The notes under the pieces are model-generated. The model had not been told where the DNA came from. It saw nothing but the letters and a program-made list of their open reading frames with translations, and searched no databases. This document shows, piece by piece, positions 24,067 through 30,705 of a stretch of DNA of 30,705 nt; within the stretch, counting starts at the first letter, position 1; each line of letters starts with the position of its first letter. Origin of the DNA: Myxococcales bacterium (GTDB lineage: Bacteria > Myxococcota > Myxococcia > Myxococcales > Myxococcaceae); the NCBI GenBank assembly GCA_003153055.1, contig PMBV01000337.1, positions 20,336 through 51,040 on the forward strand. Reading direction: 5' to 3'. The position numbers and the translations under genes were made by a program.

Positions 24067-25176
24067 TCAGAAGGAGAAGGCCTGCTTCGCCGCTTGGGTC
24101 TTGGCCGACTCGATGAGGGCGTCGTCCATCGTCTTCGGGCCTTGGGTGGCCTGCTTCTTCATTTCGGTCTGCACGTATTGGTCGCGCTCCTGAGCGAGCT
24201 GGGAAATCTTCGCCTGGAGCTCGCCGCGCTCCTTGGTCTTGGTCTCGACGAACTTCTCGCGCTCGTCCTTGCTCAGCTTCCTGACTTCGGCGGGCAGGGC
24301 CTCCTCGGCGACGGCCTGGCCCTTCTTCTTCGCGTCGACCAGGTCCCAGCCGGAGTTGTCGTAGAAGCCGCTCGACTTCGAGGCCGCGCGGGTCGCCAGG
24401 CTCGCCGCCGACATTCCAGTGGCGTTCTTGTCCTGGGCAACCTGGCGCTCCTTCGCTCGGCCGCCCTCGCTGCCGTAGCTCACGTAGGTGGCGTTGAGCG
24501 CGTCGTTGAGCCGGGCGATCTCCAGGTCCATCGGGGCGTTCACTCGAGCCACCGCGCGGTTCTGGTCGATGGTGATGAAGTTGCCGTCGGCCAGGAGCGC
24601 CGCGTCTTTCCACTTGCCGTCGATGCCCTCTCGCTCGCTGCCTGCGTGAATGGTGTTGACCACCACGCCGCTCGAGATGGCCTCCTTCACCGCTTCCTTG
24701 TAGTTGAAGGTGCCCTGGGTGAAGGGCTCATTGCCGGCGATGTAGATGAGCTTCAGGTCACCTTTGGCTCGGCTCCACTCGAGGTGGTGGATGGCTTGGT
24801 GAATCACCAGACCGCAGTACTCGTCACCGCCGTTGGTCTTGAGCTTGAAGAGGGCCTCGGACACCTTGTCGAGGTCGGTAGTGAGGGGGACCAGGCGCTG
24901 GATGTAGCCGGACTCTTGGGAGAGGCCGCTGTTGCCGTACTGGTAGAGGGCGAGCTCGAGCCGGGGCGACTTGCCGTTGCGCTTGGCGGTGGCGAAGGTG
25001 TTGACGATGCGCCAGAGCTGCTCGCGGGTCTGGTTGATGAGGCCGTCCATGCTGTTTGAGGTGTCGAGCAGAATGGCGATCTGAATCTTCGGCTGGGCGT
25101 CTGGGGCTTCGGCGGCCAAGGTCGCCGTGGCCAACAGCGCGGTCGTGAGGGCGGCGACGACGGAGAAGTGTTTCAT
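24067..25176 (-). CDS. Secreted von Willebrand factor A-domain protein
   Basis: The 369-residue protein has a clear Sec signal (MKHFSVVAALTTALLATATLAAE), then a VWA domain (about 30-235) with the MIDAS motif DTSNS at residues 38-42 and conserved GGDEYCG and IAGNEPF segments. The C-terminal part (about 285-350) is rich in Lys, Glu and Gln and should form a coiled coil. VWA domains bind a partner through a metal ion; the partner is unknown. GGGAG precedes the ATG. Confidence 0.88.
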   Translation of the reverse strand: MKHFSVVAALTTALLATATLAAEAPDAQPKIQIAILLDTSNSMDGLINQTREQLWRIVNTFATAKRNGKSPRLELALYQYGNSGLSQESGYIQRLVPLTTDLDKVSEALFKLKTNGGDEYCGLVIHQAIHHLEWSRAKGDLKLIYIAGNEPFTQGTFNYKEAVKEAISSGVVVNTIHAGSEREGIDGKWKDAALLADGNFITIDQNRAVARVNAPMDLEIARLNDALNATYVSYGSEGGRAKERQVAQDKNATGMSAASLATRAASKSSGFYDNSGWDLVDAKKKGQAVAEEALPAEVRKLSKDEREKFVETKTKERGELQAKISQLAQERDQYVQTEMKKQATQGPKTMDDALIESAKTQAAKQAFSF

Positions 25177-25469
25177 GTGGGCTCCCGAGTGGGTGACGCG
25201 CCCGTGGGCGCTTGGAGCCTTTGAACGCCCCGACCGCCTGGAGGATCTGTCGACCGGTTCCCCGAGGAACCTCGAGCCCTTGCGCTCACCGCCCGCCGGT
25301 CTTTTGCCGCGACTCTGCTCGCGAGCTCAAGCGGTGTGGCCTCACCTGGGTGCCTTCGTGCTCGTCCTCCCTCTCGAGCGCCTCGGCGCCATCGGCGCTT
25401 ACCGCCGTCGGTTCGTCTTCCTGCGTACCGTCTATCGACCGCTGGCCCACGCTGCGCCACAGTGCCGTC

Positions 25470-26102
25470 ATGAGCGACCAATCGGCTCACTGGGACGCCG
25501 TGTACCAGAGCAAGAAGCCGGGCGAGGTGAGCTGGTACCGGCCGCACCTCGATCGCTCCCTGGCCTTCGTCGAGCACCTTGGCCTCGCGCCCGCAGCGGG
25601 CATCATCGACGTCGGCGCAGGAGCCTCCACCTTCGTCGACGATCTCCTCGACCGTGGGTACACTAACCTGACGGTGCTCGACCTCGCGGCGGCGGCCATC
25701 GAGACCTCGAAGCAACGCCTGGGGAGCCGCGCCGAGCGCGTCAGTTGGGTGGTGGGAGACGTCACCGGGGCCGCGCTGCTCGAAGCGGGCTACGACTTCT
25801 GGCACGACCGAGCCGTCTTTCACTTCCTCCGCGAGCCCGAGGCGCGGCAGCGCTACGTCGCTCAGGTGCGGCGGGCCCTCAAGCCCGGTGGCCACATTCT
25901 CGTCGCCACCTTCGGGCCCCAGGGCCCTGAGCGTTGCAGCGGCCTGGACGTGGTGCGCTATGACGCCGCCGGGATCCACGGGGAGTTCGGCCCCGACTTC
26001 GAGCGCCTCGACAGCCTCACCGAAGTCCACGCAACGCCGTGGGGCTCCGAGCAACAGTTCGTCTATTGCCTCTGCCGGGTGGGCACGCCCAGCCCAACAT
26101 AG
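25470..26102 (+). CDS. Class I SAM-dependent methyltransferase
   Basis: The 210-residue protein opens with HWDAVYQSKKPGEVSWYRPH, a common start of this subfamily, which fixes the ATG at 25470. Motif I is IIDVGAGAS (about 49-57), followed by VLDLA (the acidic residue binding ribose), VGDVT, and HDRAVFHFL in the motif IV region. The substrate is unknown. The upstream 25177-25469 between this gene and the VWA gene shows no gene. Confidence 0.88.
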   Translation: MSDQSAHWDAVYQSKKPGEVSWYRPHLDRSLAFVEHLGLAPAAGIIDVGAGASTFVDDLLDRGYTNLTVLDLAAAAIETSKQRLGSRAERVSWVVGDVTGAALLEAGYDFWHDRAVFHFLREPEARQRYVAQVRRALKPGGHILVATFGPQGPERCSGLDVVRYDAAGIHGEFGPDFERLDSLTEVHATPWGSEQQFVYCLCRVGTPSPT

Positions 26103-26241
26103 ACATCGCGACGCTCGCGCCCCTTCGCCGCGCAGCCCTGTGCCGCGGCAGCGGGTTCACGTGTCCTATTTGTCAGGCGGCAACAAACACAACAATGACA
26201 CAGCGACTACGTCAGCGTCTTCCTCAACCGCTCCAAGCCGC

Positions 26242-26273
26242 GGTAGGCGCCCGTGCGCGTCGCGCGGGCTACC
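26242..26273 (-). terminator. Hairpin at the end of the serine-hydrolase gene
   Basis: GGTAG (26242-26246) pairs with CTACC (26269-26273), and CCCG/CGGG plus CGCG/CGCG extend the stem with small bulges and a tiny loop. The stop codon of the serine hydrolase (26269-26271) lies inside the stem. There is no T-run. The half-sites face the opposite way from the CTACCANNTGGTAG operators, so this is not one of them. Confidence 0.3.
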
Positions 26274-28092
26274 GTTTCGACGTCTTCTTGAGCTCGAGCC
26301 CGGAGTAGGAAACGATCGCGTCTTCGCCGACCGTCCTGAAATGGATGGTCTCGCCGAAACCACGACCAAGGCCGGCGATGACCGCCTCGTGGCTCGAGAC
26401 CGGAAGAAGGACGATTTTGGAGAGGTCCTCCGACGACTTCCCGGCCACGTCAGCGAGCAGGAACCCGTCCTGGTATTCGATGCGGATGCTTCTGACGAGC
26501 GGCCACTCGCCCACGCCAAGGTTCGCCAGCTCATAGGTGCCGAGGTAGCGATCCAGCTCCGGTGGGAGGGGAGACGGAGCGACCTTCTCTCCGAAGAGGC
26601 GCGACTGACCGTTCTTGGTGCCGATCAGCACCTCCCGACCACCGAGGTTCGCTACCGAGAAGGCCACGGAGGCCAGCGGACCACTCTCGACAGGAATGAA
26701 CCCCCACAACTTGAACTTTGGCTTGAGGTGGCCGCTGGGGAAGTGCGCCAGGTGGGACACCTTGCCGGCGATGGAGACACGGAGCTCACCCGATTCGTCG
26801 GTGACCCTGACGAGGCCCGCGCCCGTCACGTAGGCGCCGACGACGGCCCGCCGCTCCTCGGCCGATGGCGGAGTCTCGTCCTCGCTCGGCGCGTCCGGCT
26901 GTCGCGGTTGGCGAATCCCGGTCTTCGTCTCGAGGGCGAGCTTCAGGGACTCCGTCGCAACGCGCCGGACGGTCTCTGCCGAGGAGGCCGAGTTCGAGAG
27001 CACAATCACCCCGAGCTTGTGCTGTGGCAAAGCAACCAACTGGCTGTGGTAGTTGATGACGTCCCCACCGTGGCTCACGACGGGTCCCGCGTTCTGTAGG
27101 CCCATCGGCATCAGAAACCAGCTCAGGCCGATGCGGAAGTCGAGGTCCAGCGGGACGTCGGCGTTCTGTGGGCGGAGCATCTCGGCGAGGGTCTCTTCAG
27201 TGATGAGCTGGTGCGCACCGAACCGTCCCCCGGCGAAGACCATCGCCAGCAAGTGACTCAGGTCGAGGACGCTGGTGTTCAGGCCCCCGGCCGGAAGGTT
27301 GCGAATGCCGGGCTCCTCGACGGGCTTGCCACGGTCGTAGGGCTTGGCCATCATTGGCGCCTCCGCAGCGGAGGAGAAGCTGGAGTGCTCCATGCCCAGG
27401 GGCTGGAGGAGCTCCCGTTCCACGTAGGCGGAGAACCCCAGTCCGCTGACCTGACCCACGGCCTCCCCGAGGAGGGTCATTCCGAGATTCGAATAGGCGA
27501 ACAGGAAATTTGGCGGGTAGGCGACGAACTCGTCACTCAGCTCGGGGACAACGCTCGAGAACGCGACGGGGTTCCTGCCCCGAGAGCCCTTGAGGCGGTC
27601 TGAAGGGAGCCCTGCGTGATGGGTCATGAGGGTGCGGGGGGTGATCGGCCCAGCCTCGGAGAACCGGCTCTTGATGGAAAACCCGGGGAGATAGGTGGCC
27701 AGCGGGCGATCAATGTCGAGCTTTCCCCGCTCCGCGAGTTGCATGGCGGCGGTGGCGGTGAACAGCTTGGAGATGGAACCAACTCGGTAGACGGTCTCTG
27801 CCGCGGCGGGGAGGTTCTGCTCCTTGTCTGCGAAGCCGAAGCCTCGAGCCCAGACCAGCTGCTGGTCGTCGACCAGGGCGATGCTCAATCCAGTGACGTC
27901 GTGCTTCGACATCTCCTGCTCGATGAACCAGGTGAGGTATCGCTTCGCGTACGCGTAGTCGTCATGGGCGATCTCCGCCGGCCTGATGGGGGCGGTCGCG
28001 CAGCCAGCCAGCGCGCCCAGGACGCCCGCGAGCGTGACGAGAGACGAGGAGGTGCGGCGGACCGCGGCGTCACCGGGTGTCTCGAGCGTCAT
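26269..28092 (-). CDS. Beta-lactamase-fold serine hydrolase lipoprotein (class C/EstB-like)
   Basis: The 607-residue protein, read from ATG 28092, has a lipoprotein signal ending LAGC (Cys31). A class C beta-lactamase/DD-peptidase/esterase domain follows: SISK (nucleophile Ser106, Lys109), the tyrosine motif AYSN, and SHGG as the third motif. The C-terminal ~200 residues form a separate beta-rich domain seen in many such hydrolases. Likely substrates are peptidoglycan peptides or esters; resistance to beta-lactams should not be assumed. A longer frame reaches 28173 but would add a non-signal N-terminus. Confidence 0.88.
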   Translation of the reverse strand: MTLETPGDAAVRRTSSSLVTLAGVLGALAGCATAPIRPAEIAHDDYAYAKRYLTWFIEQEMSKHDVTGLSIALVDDQQLVWARGFGFADKEQNLPAAAETVYRVGSISKLFTATAAMQLAERGKLDIDRPLATYLPGFSIKSRFSEAGPITPRTLMTHHAGLPSDRLKGSRGRNPVAFSSVVPELSDEFVAYPPNFLFAYSNLGMTLLGEAVGQVSGLGFSAYVERELLQPLGMEHSSFSSAAEAPMMAKPYDRGKPVEEPGIRNLPAGGLNTSVLDLSHLLAMVFAGGRFGAHQLITEETLAEMLRPQNADVPLDLDFRIGLSWFLMPMGLQNAGPVVSHGGDVINYHSQLVALPQHKLGVIVLSNSASSAETVRRVATESLKLALETKTGIRQPRQPDAPSEDETPPSAEERRAVVGAYVTGAGLVRVTDESGELRVSIAGKVSHLAHFPSGHLKPKFKLWGFIPVESGPLASVAFSVANLGGREVLIGTKNGQSRLFGEKVAPSPLPPELDRYLGTYELANLGVGEWPLVRSIRIEYQDGFLLADVAGKSSEDLSKIVLLPVSSHEAVIAGLGRGFGETIHFRTVGEDAIVSYSGLELKKTSKR

Positions 28093-28318
28093 CGTCACGG
28101 TTGTGGCCCACAGCGCGCGCGATGGCCGGGGACGCGCCAAGAAGCGGCACCTGAGAGAGGTGAGAAGAAGCACCAGGATGATCTACCAGGTTCCCAGTCG
28201 GCCGCTATCGTCTCCGCCCGTCACGGCGGGGCCGCTGCCCGGCCGTGTACCTCCCGTCTCCGGGCGGACAGGTGTGAGGTTGGCCAGGCAGATTGTGCGA
28301 CCTGGCTCGAAGGTCATC

Positions 28319-28443
28319 TCAGCCGTGCAGGTGGGCCTCGCGGCGTTTCCACCGGGCCCGCGCCTTGTGACGCTCGACCTCTCTGTCGCGAGGTGGGCCG
28401 TGGGCCTCGAGGGAGCGAAGGAGCACCTGCGTGGCGCGGGTGA
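28319..28443 (-). repeat. Parent copy of the 125-bp duplicated DUF2277 3' segment
   Basis: Aligns with 22343-22467 in the same orientation, 121 of 125 bases identical, about 6 kb apart. Both copies include the stop codon. The similarity ends just past the stop on the 3' side. Confidence 0.85.
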
Positions 28444-28597
28444 CGTCCTTCACCGCTCGATCGAAGGCCGCCTGGTTGGCCGTCGATGGCTCGTTCATGC
28501 CGGAGAGCTTCCGCACGTACTGGAGAGCCGAGGCCTGCATCTCCTCGACGGTGGCGGGCGGCTCGAAATGGTGGAGCAATTTGATGTTGCGGCACAT
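28319..28597 (-). CDS. DUF2277 family protein
   Basis: The 92-residue protein begins MCRNIKLLHHFEPPATVEEM and contains ALQYVRKLSGMNEPS, NQAAFDRAV and the basic tail PPRDREVERHKARARWKRR, a full match in length and motif order to DUF2277. The function of the family is unknown to me. Its last 125 bp are duplicated at 22343-22467. The ATG at 28597 has no strong Shine-Dalgarno. Confidence 0.88.
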   Translation of the reverse strand: MCRNIKLLHHFEPPATVEEMQASALQYVRKLSGMNEPSTANQAAFDRAVKDVTRATQVLLRSLEAHGPPRDREVERHKARARWKRREAHLHG

Positions 28598-28694
28598 GGC
28601 GCTTGGCTAACGCGGGGCGTCCTGGGCCGCCGCTCGAGCAGGCGGGGCCTGGGTCGCTTGACGACGGGGAATGGGTGACTTAGCCCCTCGACTC

Positions 28695-29858
28695 ATGGAC
28701 ATGACGTTCAGCCCCGAGCACGTCGCCTTCCGCGAGGAGGTGCGCGCGTTCACCCAGGCGTCGCTCCCCGAAGACCTCGCCCGCATCGCCTCGGTCGACG
28801 GTCACTTCGAGCTCAAGGACATCATGCGCTGGCACCGCATCCTCGCGGCCAAGGGCTGGGTGGCGCCCTTCTGGCCCAAGGAGCACGGCGGCCCGGGGTG
28901 GGACGCCACGCGGCGCTTCATCTTCAACGAGGAGCTCGAGCTGGCGGGCGCGCCCAGCCTCTCCCCCTTCGGGCTCTCGATGGTGGGGCCGCTGCTCATC
29001 CAGTTCGGCACCGAGGCCCAGAAGCGGCGCTTCCTGCCCAGAATCCTCGCGGGCGATGAGGTGTGGTGCCAGGGCTACTCCGAGCCCAACGCAGGCAGCG
29101 ATCTCGCCTCGGTCAAGACGCAGGCCGCGGACGACGGCCAGGGCCACTTCATCGTCGACGGGCAGAAGACGTGGACGACCTACGCCCAGTACGCCGACTG
29201 GATCTTCGCCCTCGTGCGGACGGACCCCAAGGCGAAGAAGCAGGCGGGCATCAGCTTCCTCCTCATCGATCTCCACTCCCCAGGCGTCACCGTGAAGCCG
29301 TTCCTCACCATCGGGGGAACCCCGGCCTTCTGCGAGACCTGGTTCGATGGAGTGCGGGTGCCCAAGGAGAACCTGGTGGGGCAGCTCAACGGCGGCTGGG
29401 CGCTGGCCAAGGCGCTGCTCGGCCATGAGCGCACCGGCATCGCGGCGGTGGGCCTCTCGCGCCGGGCGCTCCGCCGCATCAAGCTCATCGCCGGGCCACT
29501 GCTCGACGAGCCGGGCCTTCGCGCCAAGGTCGCGCGAATGGAGGTGAAGCTCAAGAGCCTCGAGGTGGCCAACTACCGGGCCCTCGCCGGCGCTCAGCTC
29601 GGTCACGCCCCTGGGCCGGAGTCGTCGATCCTCAAGATCCGCGGCTCCGAGGTGCTGCAGCAGATGTACGAGCTCGCGATGGAGGTGATGGGGCCCAACT
29701 CGATGACCTGGTTCAACCCCGAGGGCACCGTGCCGGCGGACCAGGAATGGGTGCCGTCGAACTACAACTACCTCCGCGCCACCACCATCTACGGCGGATC
29801 CAACGAGATCCAACGCAACGTCATCGCGAAGATGATCCTGAGGCTCCCCGGCGCATGA
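28695..29858 (+). CDS. Acyl-CoA dehydrogenase, subunit 1 of an adjacent pair
   Basis: FAD-dependent oxidation of an acyl-CoA at the alpha-beta bond. The 387-residue protein (from ATG 28695) has the standard order: N-terminal helices (FREEVRAFTQASLPED), WPKEHGGPGWD, the FAD/substrate segment QGYSEPNAGSDLASV, DGQKTWTTYAQYADW, and the C-terminal flavin-binding YGGSNEIQRNVIA. ATG 28671 or 28701 are alternative starts. Its stop overlaps the next gene (ATGA). Confidence 0.92.
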   Translation: MDMTFSPEHVAFREEVRAFTQASLPEDLARIASVDGHFELKDIMRWHRILAAKGWVAPFWPKEHGGPGWDATRRFIFNEELELAGAPSLSPFGLSMVGPLLIQFGTEAQKRRFLPRILAGDEVWCQGYSEPNAGSDLASVKTQAADDGQGHFIVDGQKTWTTYAQYADWIFALVRTDPKAKKQAGISFLLIDLHSPGVTVKPFLTIGGTPAFCETWFDGVRVPKENLVGQLNGGWALAKALLGHERTGIAAVGLSRRALRRIKLIAGPLLDEPGLRAKVARMEVKLKSLEVANYRALAGAQLGHAPGPESSILKIRGSEVLQQMYELAMEVMGPNSMTWFNPEGTVPADQEWVPSNYNYLRATTIYGGSNEIQRNVIAKMILRLPGA

Positions 29859-30705
29859 ACTTCGATCTCTCGGAAGAGCAGCGGCTGCTCGTGGACACGG
29901 CGGCCACCTTCGTCAAGCGCGACTCTCCGGTGAGCCGGGCGCGGCGCCTGAGAGCCGATGCCCGCGGCTGGACGCCGGCGGTGTGGCAGAGCTTCGCCGA
30001 GCTGGGCTGGCTCGCGCTCCCCTTCCCCGAGGAGGTCGGTGGCCTCGGCGGTCGCTTCATCGACATCGCGCTCCTCGTCGAGCAGCTCGGCCGAGCGCTC
30101 GTCCCCGAGCCCTACCTCGCCTCGACGCTCCTCGCCGGGACCGCACTCGTCAAGCTGGCGCCCGCGGAGCAAGCGAGGAAATACCTCGCGCCGATGATCG
30201 ACGGCCGCACCTCGCTCGCCCTCGCTCTCACCGAGCCCGGCGGCCGCTTCGAGCCCACCGTCGCCGCCACCGTCGCCCGCCGCGTCGGCGCTGCCTACCG
30301 CCTCACCGGACACAAGGTGTGGGTCCTGAACGGTCACGCCGCCGACGTCCTCCTCGTGAGCGCCCTCGCCCCCGAGGGCCTGTCGCTCTTCGCGGTGGCT
30401 CCCGGGGCGCCTGGCGTCACGATTCGCTCGGTCGCCACCATGGACGGCCGCCGCGCCGCCTTCGTCGAGCTCGCTGAGGCCGAAGGAGAGCTCCTCGGCC
30501 AGGAGGGCGCGGCACCGGGGGCGCTCTTGGCCGCCTTCGACGTCGCGGCGGCCGCGACCTGCGCCGAGGGGGCGGGCGTCATGCAGGCCGCGCTCGAGAT
30601 GACCGTCGACTACCTCGGCCAGCGCGAGCAGTTCGGCGTGAAGATCGGTAGCTTCCAGGTGCTCCAGCATCGCGCGGTGGACATGTTCATCGAGACCGAG
30701 CTCGC
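29855..30705 (+). CDS. Acyl-CoA dehydrogenase-like protein, subunit 2, cut by the window edge
   Basis: The first 283 codons are visible. The N-terminus (FDLSEEQRLLVDTAATFVKRD), FPEEVGGLGG, LALTEPGGRFE, GHKVWVLNGHAADVLLV and REQFGVKIGSFQVLQH follow the family, but the protein is more degenerate than its neighbour. It overlaps the first gene by 4 nt. Two adjacent, unlike acyl-CoA dehydrogenases are the hallmark of heterotetrameric enzymes such as the actinobacterial FadE pairs that act on bulky acyl-CoAs; whether that holds here is inference. Confidence 0.88.
   Translation, partial: MNFDLSEEQRLLVDTAATFVKRDSPVSRARRLRADARGWTPAVWQSFAELGWLALPFPEEVGGLGGRFIDIALLVEQLGRALVPEPYLASTLLAGTALVKLAPAEQARKYLAPMIDGRTSLALALTEPGGRFEPTVAATVARRVGAAYRLTGHKVWVLNGHAADVLLVSALAPEGLSLFAVAPGAPGVTIRSVATMDGRRAAFVELAEAEGELLGQEGAAPGALLAAFDVAAAATCAEGAGVMQAALEMTVDYLGQREQFGVKIGSFQVLQHRAVDMFIETEL

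Noticed and set aside
25198..25211. Palindrome GCGCCCGTGGGCGC upstream of the VWA gene
   Set aside because: A perfect inverted repeat, but unlike the CTACCA operator, not repeated elsewhere in the window, and easily produced by GC-rich sequence.
28183..28188. CTACCA upstream of the serine-hydrolase gene
   Set aside because: Only one half-site; the other half (GGTTCCC...) does not match and there is no 22-bp partner.

Overview
The window is a high-GC chromosomal segment, most likely from a myxobacterium (Myxococcota). The pointers are a lipoprotein with the CGNG...GE.CD cysteine-rich repeat typical of that phylum, an OmpA-type barrel with an AgmX/PglI-like C-terminal domain, a large Kelch/fibronectin lipoprotein, and an operon style full of 1-4 nt overlaps. 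No rRNA, tRNA or CRISPR array was seen.

Layout. 1-1600: 5' part of a group II intron on the minus strand, with the reverse transcriptase running off the window. 1603-2757: Cys-rich lipoprotein. 2848-8481 (minus): an olefin/beta-lactone operon in the order oleA, oleA-like partner without a catalytic triad, fused oleB-oleC, oleD. 8698-14274 (plus, divergent from oleA): outer-membrane barrel, LolD-like ATPase, FtsX-type permease, LolA-like carrier, second FtsX-type permease. 14477-16189 (minus): barrel plus AgmX/PglI-like C-terminus. 16268-20263 (minus): Kelch lipoprotein followed by a secreted START-domain protein. 20586-22466: degraded remnants flanking a lipase-like effector and a CesT-like chaperone. 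22537-30705: apparently unrelated genes: PLP decarboxylase, VWA protein, methyltransferase, serine hydrolase, DUF2277 protein, and two adjacent acyl-CoA dehydrogenases (the second cut by the window edge).

Main result. The 14-bp palindrome CTACCANNTGGTAG (or a close variant) occurs in four intergenic regions and marks the promoters of five transcription units: lipoprotein, ole operon, export operon, barrel-AgmX gene and Kelch-START operon. In four of the five cases a second, degraded copy lies exactly 22 bp (centre to centre) from the good one. I did not notice a comparable palindrome in the other intergenic regions. This ties about 1.6-20.36 kb into one putative regulon that would make a long-chain head-to-head hydrocarbon or beta-lactone in the cytoplasm (OleA pair, OleBC, OleD), move it out of the inner membrane (LolCDE-like ABC system), carry it across the periplasm (LolA-like and START proteins), and place it in or through the outer membrane (two barrels and two lipoproteins). 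The enzyme assignments are firm; the transport role and the regulon are inferences from operator sharing and gene order. No regulator gene is in the window.
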